A program made the translations under genes and the position numbers. Shown here in pieces: positions 7,366 to 14,170 of a stretch of 30,193 bases of DNA. The notes under the pieces were generated by a model. The model saw nothing but the letters and a program-made list of their open reading frames with translations, had not been told where the DNA came from and ran no database searches. Source of the DNA: Pseudomonadota bacterium (GTDB taxonomy: Bacteria; Pseudomonadota; Gammaproteobacteria; Steroidobacterales; Steroidobacteraceae); assembly GCA_023433515.1 (NCBI GenBank), contig JAEZCN010000244.1, positions 1 to 30,193 on the forward strand. The letters run 5' to 3'. Position 1 is the stretch's first letter. The number at the start of each line of letters is the position of its first letter.

Positions 7366-8882
7366 TTGGCGACCATCGGCGCTGTATCGGACGCGCCGCC
7401 GATCTGCCGGATGTACGCGACGTGCTCCGGAGCGCTCAGGGCCGCCGCGCGCACTCCCTGCTTGATGGCCGCGGCATTCCTGACGAGAACATCTTTCGGT
7501 GCGGCATCCGCTCGCCGGTCGTAACCCCGAGGCAGCAGGTTCTGCCCGATCAACACCGCGATCCAGCTGGGAGGCAGGAATACGCCGTGTTCGTATTTGA
7601 TGATGAAGCCGCGGGTCGTCCAGGCCTCGATCTTTTCCTGAAGGCTGTCGGGAAGCTTCAGATTGCGGAAGTGTTGCCACATCGGGCTGTCGTCGCGCTG
7701 GGTGGCGACGTAGTGCAGCAGCAGGAAGTCGCGTACGCGCTCGAAATTCACGCCCATGCGCCGGTTGTATTCATCCGCGTCGGATTGGGCGAAGCGTTTG
7801 TCGGGGAAGAGCTGGATGAGCTCGGTGATACCTTCATGGATCAGGTGGATCGACGTCGATTCGAGCGGCTCGAGGAATCCGGCCGACAGCCCGATCGCCA
7901 CCACGTTCTTGTTCCAGAAAAGGCGCCGCCTGCCGGTCGTGAAGCGCAGCTTGTTAGGCGCGGCGAGCGCCGGCCCTTCCAGGTTGGCCAGGATGAACTC
8001 GGTGGCTTCGTCGTCGGAGATGAAATCGCTGCAATACACGAGACCGTTGCCCACGCGATGCTGCAGCGGAATCCGCCATTGCCACCCCGACTTGCGCGCC
8101 GTGGCGCGGGTCAGCGGCAACAGTGGCCCTCGCGATTCGCATGGGACGGCGACGGCCCGATTGCAGGGCAGCCACTGGCTCCAGTCTTCGTATCCGGTCT
8201 CGAGCTGCTGTTCGATGAGCAGGCCCCGGAAGCCGGAGCAGTCCACGAACAGGTCGGCGCTCAGGGTTTCGCCACGGTCGAGTTTCACGGACTCGACGAA
8301 GCCGGACTCGGCGTTGAGTTTTACATCGACGACCTTGCCTTCGGTACGCACCACGCCGTTGGCTTCCGAGTACTGACGCAGGAATCGCGCGTAGCGCGTC
8401 GCATCGAACTGGTATGCGTAGCGATAAGTGGATTCGACGCGCGCGGGGTCCGTGCCGGGCATCGTGAATCGCCCCATCTCGGCCAGCACGATTCCGAGCG
8501 CGTAATCGTCGAGACGCGAGGTATCGCCGAGCTCCCGCAACCTCAACCAGAAATGGTAGAAGGGGACGCCGTTGACGTTGGGTCCGAAGTCGCCGAACGG
8601 GTGAATGTAGCGATCGCCGATCCGGCCCCAATCGCAAAACTCGATGCCGAGCTTGATCGTGGCCTCCGTCGCTTTCATGAGCGCCGGCTCGCCGATGTTC
8701 AGCGCATTGTTGAAGTTGCGGATGTGCGGAAGGGTGGCCTCGCCTACCCCGACGGTTCCGATTTCATCGGACTCGACCAGCTGGATGGAAACCGGCAGGC
8801 CCTTCAACTTGTGCGAGAGCGCGGCCGCGGTCATCCATCCGGCCGTACCTCCTCCCACGATGCATATGCGCTCGATCTGCAT
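7362..8882 (-). CDS. Flavin-dependent halogenase (tryptophan-halogenase family), copy 1 in operon order
   Basis: A 506-residue canonical halogenase. Seen: IVGGGTAGW (8-16), GVGEAT (45-50), ATIKLGIEF with Lys77, HPFG (94-97), DCSGFRG (214-220), GWQWRIP (266-272) and FLEPLESTS with Glu341. The C-terminal GQNLLPRGYDRRAD region matches the family's tail. It is the first halogenase after the lipoprotein, 72 bp downstream, and that gap holds a strong hairpin close to its start. The ATG at 8882 is the natural start because the FAD motif follows directly; no clear Shine-Dalgarno precedes it. Its TGA overlaps the GTG of the degenerate copy. It should need a flavin reductase, and none is encoded in the window. 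Confidence 0.93.
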   Translation of the reverse strand: MQIERICIVGGGTAGWMTAAALSHKLKGLPVSIQLVESDEIGTVGVGEATLPHIRNFNNALNIGEPALMKATEATIKLGIEFCDWGRIGDRYIHPFGDFGPNVNGVPFYHFWLRLRELGDTSRLDDYALGIVLAEMGRFTMPGTDPARVESTYRYAYQFDATRYARFLRQYSEANGVVRTEGKVVDVKLNAESGFVESVKLDRGETLSADLFVDCSGFRGLLIEQQLETGYEDWSQWLPCNRAVAVPCESRGPLLPLTRATARKSGWQWRIPLQHRVGNGLVYCSDFISDDEATEFILANLEGPALAAPNKLRFTTGRRRLFWNKNVVAIGLSAGFLEPLESTSIHLIHEGITELIQLFPDKRFAQSDADEYNRRMGVNFERVRDFLLLHYVATQRDDSPMWQHFRNLKLPDSLQEKIEAWTTRGFIIKYEHGVFLPPSWIAVLIGQNLLPRGYDRRADAAPKDVLVRNAAAIKQGVRAAALSAPEHVAYIRQIGGASDTAPMVAK

Positions 8883-8901
8883 GACGACGCCGGCAACTCA
8901 C

Positions 8902-8930
8902 CGCGGCAGGCGCAAACTGCGCCCGCCGCG
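8902..8930 (-). other. Intercistronic RNA hairpin before the first halogenase
   Basis: In minus-strand RNA, CGCGGCGGGCGC (8930-8919) pairs with GCGCCUGCCGCG (8913-8902) around a 5-nt loop. This makes a 12-bp stem with a single G-U pair. On the opposite strand the same position would be an A-C mismatch, so the stem fits minus-strand RNA best. There is no U-run after it, so it looks more like a processing or stability element than a terminator. It lies about 20 nt before the halogenase ATG. Confidence 0.5.
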
Positions 8931-8954
8931 ATGACACGGCAATTCATCCCCCGT

Positions 8955-9575
8955 TCAGGGGTTCATCTTCGCACGGATCTCGCTCGCGACAGTCTTCGCC
9001 GAGAAGATTTCCGGAGCCTTGTCGAGGCCGGGGAATTTGGCCTGCTCGCCTGAACCCATCTGGATCACGATGACGGTCTGCGGAACCGTGGGCGGAGTCC
9101 ACCGCTCCAGCACCTGCGTCGGCGGCGCACCGCCACCGAATCCGCCCGCCGTCGCGCCGCCGCCCGTCGTTGCATCCCTCGTGCCCGGCGACGGCGTTCC
9201 GCCGCTACCCCCCGCGCCGGTGCCGCTGCCGCCAGGTCCGCCCAGGAAGCCGCCGCCGCTGCGGCCTTTCAGATCTTCCTGCGACGGCACGAGCTGTACT
9301 CTCTGGTTCTTGGTCTCGATCACCGCGAACCATTCCTTCCCCGCCTCGGCGGTGAATTCGGCCGCGCGCAGCAACGCGAACTGCGCCACCTGTTCGCGCG
9401 TCATTCCCTTGGAGCCGGTGTAGGCAACCATGTACCGGCCATTTTCAGCCGGCGCCGTGAGATAGCCGGCGCCATTCACATCGGTGGCCGCTTCGTAAAC
9501 GGGCGCTGGCGGCGGGGAAGTGGCGCAACCCCACAAGACGATGGCCGCAGCCGTGACTCCGATGGTGCGTTTCAT
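8955..9575 (-). CDS. CC0125/CC1285-family-like lipoprotein
   Basis: A 206-residue predicted lipoprotein: signal peptide MKRTIGVTAAAIVLWG followed by Cys17 in a lipobox-like LWGC. The mature part has YMVAYTGSKGMTREQVAQFALLR and AEFTAEAGKEWFAVIE (about 48-87), which resemble CC0125/CC1285-family lipoproteins. A long Gly/Ser/Pro-rich linker covers about 105-150, and a final VPQTVIVIQMGSGE strand leads to the C-terminus. AGAGGGG just upstream of the ATG supports the start. It sits between the TonB receptor and the halogenases on the same strand, so it probably shares their transcript. Role unknown; a surface or periplasmic accessory to the receptor is a guess. Lipoprotein call is strong, family name moderate. 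Confidence 0.82.
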   Translation of the reverse strand: MKRTIGVTAAAIVLWGCATSPPPAPVYEAATDVNGAGYLTAPAENGRYMVAYTGSKGMTREQVAQFALLRAAEFTAEAGKEWFAVIETKNQRVQLVPSQEDLKGRSGGGFLGGPGGSGTGAGGSGGTPSPGTRDATTGGGATAGGFGGGAPPTQVLERWTPPTVPQTVIVIQMGSGEQAKFPGLDKAPEIFSAKTVASEIRAKMNP

Positions 9576-9603
9576 GCTTGATCCCCTCTGTTCGTGAATG
9601 AGA

Positions 9604-9629
9604 AGGGCGGCGACAAACGTCTCCGCCCT
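9604..9629 (-). other. Intercistronic hairpin between TonB receptor and lipoprotein
   Basis: AGGGCGG (9604-9610) and CCGCCCT (9623-9629) form a 7-bp stem. It is extended inside by GAC/GTC after one mismatch, with a 4-nt loop. It lies 28 bp after the receptor stop and 29 bp before the lipoprotein ATG. No U-run follows on the minus strand, so a partial terminator or a 3'-end stabiliser of receptor mRNA is more likely than a strong terminator. Confidence 0.4.
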
Positions 9630-9656
9630 CCTGCAAGACCCCGATTCTGATCCGAC

Positions 9657-12600
9657 TCAGAACTGGTATCGCATTCCCAGGACCATACGACGATCGTTGA
9701 GGAACGCGAAGCGCGGCGCGGTCTGACCCGTCTCGTTCAAGAGCATGATCGCCTTTTCCTTCTTGTCGAAGATGTTGGAGATCGAGGCGCTGACCTGGAA
9801 ATGCTCGTTGAAGTCGTACCGGAACGAACCGTCAACCAATCCGCTGGAGGAATTGTAGATCGGATTGCCAGACACCCAGTCGCGGTAGGTCGTCAGGTAC
9901 TCGGAGCGCCAGTTGTATGCCAACCGGAACTCCATGTTCGCATCCTGATAGATGCCGACCAGGTTGGCGATGTGCTCGGACTGTCCCAGCAAGTCCCTCA
10001 CACCAAAACGGAACGCCTGGGTGACATCCTCCGGTACTCCGTCATTGTTGGCGTCCACACCCATGCCCGGCGGATCCGCCGAGGCCTGGATGTTGGTGTA
10101 GTTGGCCTGCACGCCGAGATGAGACATCCAGCCCGGCAACCGGTCGAAGAACTGCTGGTACGACAGTTCGAAGCCGTGAAGCTTGGCCTCCGCCTGGTTG
10201 ATCGGGCCGTTGTACACCAGGTCGACCGTCTGTCCGTCGAGCGTGATCTGGCCCAGGGTCAGATCACCGGTGGTGATGATGTTCTTGAGATCCTTCTTGA
10301 ACACCGCCGCCGACAGGAAGCCGCCCTGGAAATACCACTCGTAGGAGAGGTCCAGGTTGATCGAGGTCGTCGGCTTCAGGTCGGGATTACCGCGCGTGAT
10401 GGTGACGCGCGCGAGGTCGATGTCCTGCGCACCACGATCATAACCAAACAGCGGGTCATCCTCGTCCGTGATCCGCTCATAGTTGCTGCGCGTCGTGGTG
10501 GCACCCAGGAGGCGCGTAGCGCGCAGATCCTGGATGTTCGGACGCGTCAGCGCCTTGCTGGCGCCGAAGCGGATCAGGCTGTTGTCGTTCAGGTTCCACT
10601 TGATATTGAGGGACGGCAGCCACTTCGTGTCGCTCTGGTCGACGACGTAGGCCGTCGGCTGCTGCTCGAGGAAAGCCGTCGTCTCGGGCAGGAAATCGCG
10701 CGGATGGTCGTGGTCTTCGGCATCCGGAGTCCGGAGTCCGTCCTCGACGTTATCCGCATCGAAGTCGTCGTACGCGAGGAAGCCGTTCGATGAGAGATTG
10801 GACTTCGAGAAGCGAACGCCGATGTTGCCATCGATCGACATGCCATTGCCGCCGATTTCGCGACCGAAATCGAACCGCACGTAGGCGTTTTGCGTTTCTT
10901 CGGTGATGTCGGAGATGTCTTCCGGTCGATACGCGCCGGTTCCATCCAGGTTGCCGCGTGGCGCCCACGGATGATTGGTCCCGATCGTCGGCTCGTTGAG
11001 CATGTAATTGCGCATGGCGCCGTAATTCATCAGCAGGTCGCTGCGAATGTACGGGAACATGGTGTTCTCGCCCTGCACCACTCCGCCACGGAAGAAATTC
11101 TTGAAATCGACGAGTTCGTGAGCGGGCGTGGTCATCTGCGAGAGCATGCCGTAGCCGCCCGACCAGGCCGGGGCGATGGCACCCCAGTTGCCGCCGATTT
11201 CCTTGTTGAGCTGCTCACGCTCGGAGTAGCGCACGCCGAAACGCACGGCCTTGAACCAGGAGTCGTTGTCGAATTCGTAACGCGAATCGGCGCGGAACGC
11301 CATCAGATCGCCGGTGCCTTCGCGGAAAGAATCGGAAGCGAACAGCCAGAATGCGTTGTTCGGATCCTGGGTCGAAGTCGGAGCCGGAAGTTGACAATTC
11401 TGTACGCAGTTACCGTCTTCATCCTGATCCGCCGGGGCGACGCCCACGCGCGTATTGCTGCGATTGATGGCGGTGTTCGGATTGATGTTGAACGTGACCC
11501 GCGGGCTTTCCAGATCCGGATCCACGAACACGTCCGAGAAGAACGTGCCGCCACCCCAGACTTCGACGTAGTCCGCGTCGGCCTTGGTCAGCTGGGCATC
11601 GAATTCCAGGAACAGCTTCTCGGTGGCATTGAACTTGATGTTCAAGCTGAGGTCTTCGGTGGTCGCTCTCTCGTGCTTGCCCACGCCGAGCGTACCCACT
11701 CCCACGCCGTGCGCACCGGTCCAGGCATCGATCTGGCTGGAAACCAGGCCCGACTGCATCAGGCCACGCGCCGGCACCATGACTTCGCAGTCGCCGGGGT
11801 TCTGGCCATCGCCATTGGGATTGTCCGGGGTGCCATTGATACGGCCGCCGTCGCCGTTGCACAGCGCGATGCCGGGCGTCCTCCAATCGTTGTCCATCGT
11901 GAGATCGCTCACGGTGAACTGGTTCGCGCCGGAGTGATTCGGGAACCACTCCGTGGTGTGCTCGAGGCTGTCGATCGAATTCTCGACGCGGGCGTACTTG
12001 ACCGTCGCGCGGAATGATTCCTTCTGCCACTGCAACGCCAGGTAGACGCTTTCGCGGTCGCGATCGACATCGTTGGTGCGCAGCTGGAATCCGGGCACGT
12101 AAGCCTGGATGTCGTTTTCGGTCAGGCCGTCGTAAGCATTGCGCCTGTCGAAGTCGTTCGGGAATTCGCCGGTCGTCACGTCCGTGCGCGGAGTCGGCGC
12201 ACCCTGCTGCCAGCCGTTGATGGCGGAGCGCAGCTTCGATCTGGAATAAGACGCCAGAACGCCGAATTCGCCCGCGGCGTCGGTGTCCCAGCGATTGCCG
12301 ACGACCGCCGCGTATGACGGAGACCATTTCTCGCCGAGATCGCCATAGGTGCCATCCGCCGAGAACGCGATGATGTGCCCCGAGCGATCGAATGGCTCCA
12401 ACGTGCGCAGGTTGATCGTGCCGCCGATGCCGCCTTCGATCAGGTCGGCCGACTGGTTCTTGTAGATGTCCACCGCGCCGACGAGCTCGGGCGGGATGCT
12501 CGACCAGTCGAGCGCGCGGCCGCCGTTGGCGGAGAACGCGTCGCGGCCGTTGAATTCAGAGCGGATGAATCCCAGTCCGCGGATCAGGTTGCCGCGACCT

Positions 12601-12965
12601 TCCGGAGACGGAAAGTCGGGCGACGCGCCGCCGGTGGTCGGGAAGCGGGAAACCGTGACGCCGGGAATGCGCTGCAACGCTTCGGCTACCGACAGATCGG
12701 GCAGGCTCGTGACGTCGGACGCGGTGACCGAGTCGACGAAGGTGTCGGCACGGCGCTTGATATCCGCCGCGGTCTCGAGCGCCGCACGAATGCCGGTGAC
12801 GACGATCGCGTTTTCTTCCGCCTCGTTCTGCGAGGCCTGGACAGGCGTGGTGGCGCTTTGGTTTTCCGCCTGTTCCGCCTGCGCGGCAGCGATGGCTGAC
12901 GACACGGCCATGGCGATGGCCGACGCCCCCACGAGCAAATGATCCAATCTGGACTTGGTTTTCAA
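9657..12965 (-). CDS. TonB-dependent receptor, long Xanthomonas/Caulobacter type
   Basis: A large outer-membrane receptor of about 1102 residues. The most likely start is a TTG at 12965, which begins a good signal peptide (MKTKSRLDHLLVGASAIAMAV..., about 30 residues) and has a purine-rich AGAGGGGGG at usable distance. A GTG at 12971 is the alternative but sits too close to that Shine-Dalgarno. ENAIVVTGIR (51-60) is the TonB-box region. LPDLSVAEALQRIPGV (88-103) is typical of the plug in the TIGR01782-like group. The barrel extends to a terminal Phe (LGMRYQF), as needed for BAM-dependent assembly. In related bacteria such receptors with adjacent halogenase and cupin_8 genes are linked to carbohydrate or aromatic uptake. 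It leads the minus-strand operon; substrate unknown. Confidence 0.93.
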   Translation of the reverse strand: MKTKSRLDHLLVGASAIAMAVSSAIAAAQAEQAENQSATTPVQASQNEAEENAIVVTGIRAALETAADIKRRADTFVDSVTASDVTSLPDLSVAEALQRIPGVTVSRFPTTGGASPDFPSPEGRGNLIRGLGFIRSEFNGRDAFSANGGRALDWSSIPPELVGAVDIYKNQSADLIEGGIGGTINLRTLEPFDRSGHIIAFSADGTYGDLGEKWSPSYAAVVGNRWDTDAAGEFGVLASYSRSKLRSAINGWQQGAPTPRTDVTTGEFPNDFDRRNAYDGLTENDIQAYVPGFQLRTNDVDRDRESVYLALQWQKESFRATVKYARVENSIDSLEHTTEWFPNHSGANQFTVSDLTMDNDWRTPGIALCNGDGGRINGTPDNPNGDGQNPGDCEVMVPARGLMQSGLVSSQIDAWTGAHGVGVGTLGVGKHERATTEDLSLNIKFNATEKLFLEFDAQLTKADADYVEVWGGGTFFSDVFVDPDLESPRVTFNINPNTAINRSNTRVGVAPADQDEDGNCVQNCQLPAPTSTQDPNNAFWLFASDSFREGTGDLMAFRADSRYEFDNDSWFKAVRFGVRYSEREQLNKEIGGNWGAIAPAWSGGYGMLSQMTTPAHELVDFKNFFRGGVVQGENTMFPYIRSDLLMNYGAMRNYMLNEPTIGTNHPWAPRGNLDGTGAYRPEDISDITEETQNAYVRFDFGREIGGNGMSIDGNIGVRFSKSNLSSNGFLAYDDFDADNVEDGLRTPDAEDHDHPRDFLPETTAFLEQQPTAYVVDQSDTKWLPSLNIKWNLNDNSLIRFGASKALTRPNIQDLRATRLLGATTTRSNYERITDEDDPLFGYDRGAQDIDLARVTITRGNPDLKPTTSINLDLSYEWYFQGGFLSAAVFKKDLKNIITTGDLTLGQITLDGQTVDLVYNGPINQAEAKLHGFELSYQQFFDRLPGWMSHLGVQANYTNIQASADPPGMGVDANNDGVPEDVTQAFRFGVRDLLGQSEHIANLVGIYQDANMEFRLAYNWRSEYLTTYRDWVSGNPIYNSSSGLVDGSFRYDFNEHFQVSASISNIFDKKEKAIMLLNETGQTAPRFAFLNDRRMVLGMRYQF

Positions 12966-13009
12966 GCGCACCCCCCTCTCTGTAGTGCCAATTAATGGTC
13001 TTTTTTCGT

Positions 13010-13048
13010 GTGAAAGCCGCAATACAGACCTGCGGATGAGGCTTTCAC
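13010..13048. repeat. Inverted repeat GTGAAAGCC / GGCTTTCAC
   Basis: Perfect 9-bp arms at 13010-13018 and 13040-13048 with a 21-bp spacer, 45 to 83 bp upstream of the receptor start. Arm length and centre-to-centre spacing of about three helical turns fit a pair of half-sites for a dimeric regulator. A leader hairpin in the receptor mRNA is the other option. Confidence 0.5.
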
Positions 13049-13095
13049 CTATAACACTTGCTTTTATTAGTCCATCCGGAGGCCATCCGCGTCTA

Positions 13096-13159
13096 ATCGA
13101 TTTTTCGGCGGTTGCGATATCGGATTTCTGATCGGGCCGGCCCCGATGCAAAAATCGAT
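13096..13159. repeat. Inverted repeat ATCGATTTTT / AAAAATCGAT
   Basis: Perfect 10-bp arms at 13096-13105 and 13150-13159, 44 bp apart and flanking a smaller dyad at 13131-13147. Arm centres are 54 bp apart, about five helical turns. This would suit two operator sites on the same DNA face with looping; that reading is inference. Confidence 0.45.
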
Positions 13160-13293
13160 CAAGTCCGCGCAAATCCGCCCATGGGTAGTTAGATATATGG
13201 GTGGATGCCAAAAGCCGGATTGGCGCAGCCGGCCAAATGGCCGGTTAATTGCGCCCGGATGTACGTCCGGTCCGAAGGGGTCGAGCGCGCATT

Positions 13294-13321
13294 GGGGGCG
13301 CCGGCTGCAAACGGCGCCCCC
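13294..13321 (+). other. Strong GC hairpin upstream of the hydrolase start
   Basis: GGGGGCGCCG (13294-13303) pairs perfectly with CGGCGCCCCC (13312-13321) around an 8-nt loop. ACTCATTTT follows on the plus strand. The stem ends 27 bp before the ATG at 13349. It could be a leader attenuator or weak intrinsic terminator; the four-T tract is short for a full terminator. Confidence 0.5.
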
Positions 13322-13348
13322 ACTCATTTTCACCGAGCTGCCGCCATC

Positions 13349-14161
13349 ATGAAAAACGCATTACGTCGAATCCTCGCCCTTCTCTGCCTCGTCGGCCTCG
13401 CGACCGCCGTGCAGGCGGCCCCATCCGGCGAGAAATACACATTCGTGCTCGTCCACGGCGCCACGGCCGGCGGCTGGGAATGGAAGAGCACCGGCAAATT
13501 CCTGGCCGACGACGGCCACACCGTCTATCGCGCGACGCTCACGGGTCTGGGCGAGCGCATGCACCTCAACAGCACCGAGGTGGACCTCGATACCCACATC
13601 AACGACGTCGTGAACCTCATCCTGTTCGAGGACCTGAACGACGTGGTGCTGACCGGGCACAGCTACGGCGGCATGGTGATCACGGGCGTGATCGACCGGA
13701 TTCCCGAGCGCATCCGGCACGTCGTGTTCCTGGACGCCGCCGTGCCCGAAGACGGCATGGCGCTGTGGGACATGTTCGGCGGCGGCAGAGGTATGCCAGA
13801 GGACCGCTTCAAGGACGGCTTCATGCAGGTGCCGTGGGTCAAGGAAGGCGCGAAGCCGCCGCACAGCGTCAAACACTCGATCAAGTGCTTCAGCCAGCCG
13901 GTGTCGTACAAGAATCCGGCGGCGCTCGCGCTGCCGGTGACCTACGTCGCCTTCGTTCCCAAGGACCAGTCGGCCGAGGAACGCGCGAAGAACGACAAGG
14001 GCTGGCAGCGCGCGGTGGCCCGCGGCTGGACGATCCGCACGTTCCCGGGCGGCCACGTCGCGCAGCAGGAAGATCCGCGCGGCGTCGCGACGCTCATCGA
14101 AGAGTCGGTCAAAGACAAGAACAAGCCGGTCGCCAAGGCAGCTGCCCAGGCGACCCACTGA
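13349..14161 (+). CDS. Secreted alpha/beta hydrolase (EstC/SABP2-like)
   Basis: A 270-residue hydrolase with signal peptide MKNALRRILALLCLVGLATAVQA, so periplasmic or secreted. Core signatures: FVLVHGATAGGWEW (oxyanion region, about 32-45), LTGLGERMHL, the elbow GHSYGG with Ser105, and GGHVAQQE with His236. The HG...GGW / LTGLG / GHSYGG pattern is that of the plant hydroxynitrile-lyase and methyl-ester esterase branch and its bacterial relatives. The start at 13349 is chosen because the signal peptide begins there; the in-frame extension back to 13205 runs through the hairpin-rich leader. A Lys/Ala-rich tail ends the protein. It is divergent from the receptor and convergent with the GH43 gene nine bases away. 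Substrate unknown; a small aryl or alkyl ester is likely. Confidence 0.9.
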   Translation: MKNALRRILALLCLVGLATAVQAAPSGEKYTFVLVHGATAGGWEWKSTGKFLADDGHTVYRATLTGLGERMHLNSTEVDLDTHINDVVNLILFEDLNDVVLTGHSYGGMVITGVIDRIPERIRHVVFLDAAVPEDGMALWDMFGGGRGMPEDRFKDGFMQVPWVKEGAKPPHSVKHSIKCFSQPVSYKNPAALALPVTYVAFVPKDQSAEERAKNDKGWQRAVARGWTIRTFPGGHVAQQEDPRGVATLIEESVKDKNKPVAKAAAQATH

Positions 14162-14170
14162 GCGGATGAC

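Larger units (their letters stand above)
12966..13348. promoter_or_regulatory. Divergent intergenic control region
   Basis: A 383-bp stretch without a gene between the long TonB receptor (minus) and the secreted hydrolase (plus). It is locally AT-richer than its surroundings (for example around 13185-13200) and carries at least five inverted repeats, listed separately where strongest. Minor ones are ATCGGG/CCCGAT at 13131-13147 and CCGGCC/GGCCGG at 13229-13244. No convincing sigma-70 -35/-10 pair can be named on either strand; TTATAGG on the minus strand near 13050-13056 is a weak -10 candidate. Both promoters and their operators probably lie here. Confidence 0.6.

Noticed and set aside
7366..7680. 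N-terminal extension of the degenerate halogenase frame
   Set aside because: It lies wholly inside the upstream halogenase and has no homology to the family; the GTGA overlap start is the sensible one.
7281..9053. Long plus-strand open frame (590 codons) opposite the first halogenase and beyond
   Set aside because: It is antisense to well-conserved halogenase and lipoprotein codons, Arg/Gly/Ala/Asp-rich with no domain pattern, as expected for the complement of high-GC coding sequence.
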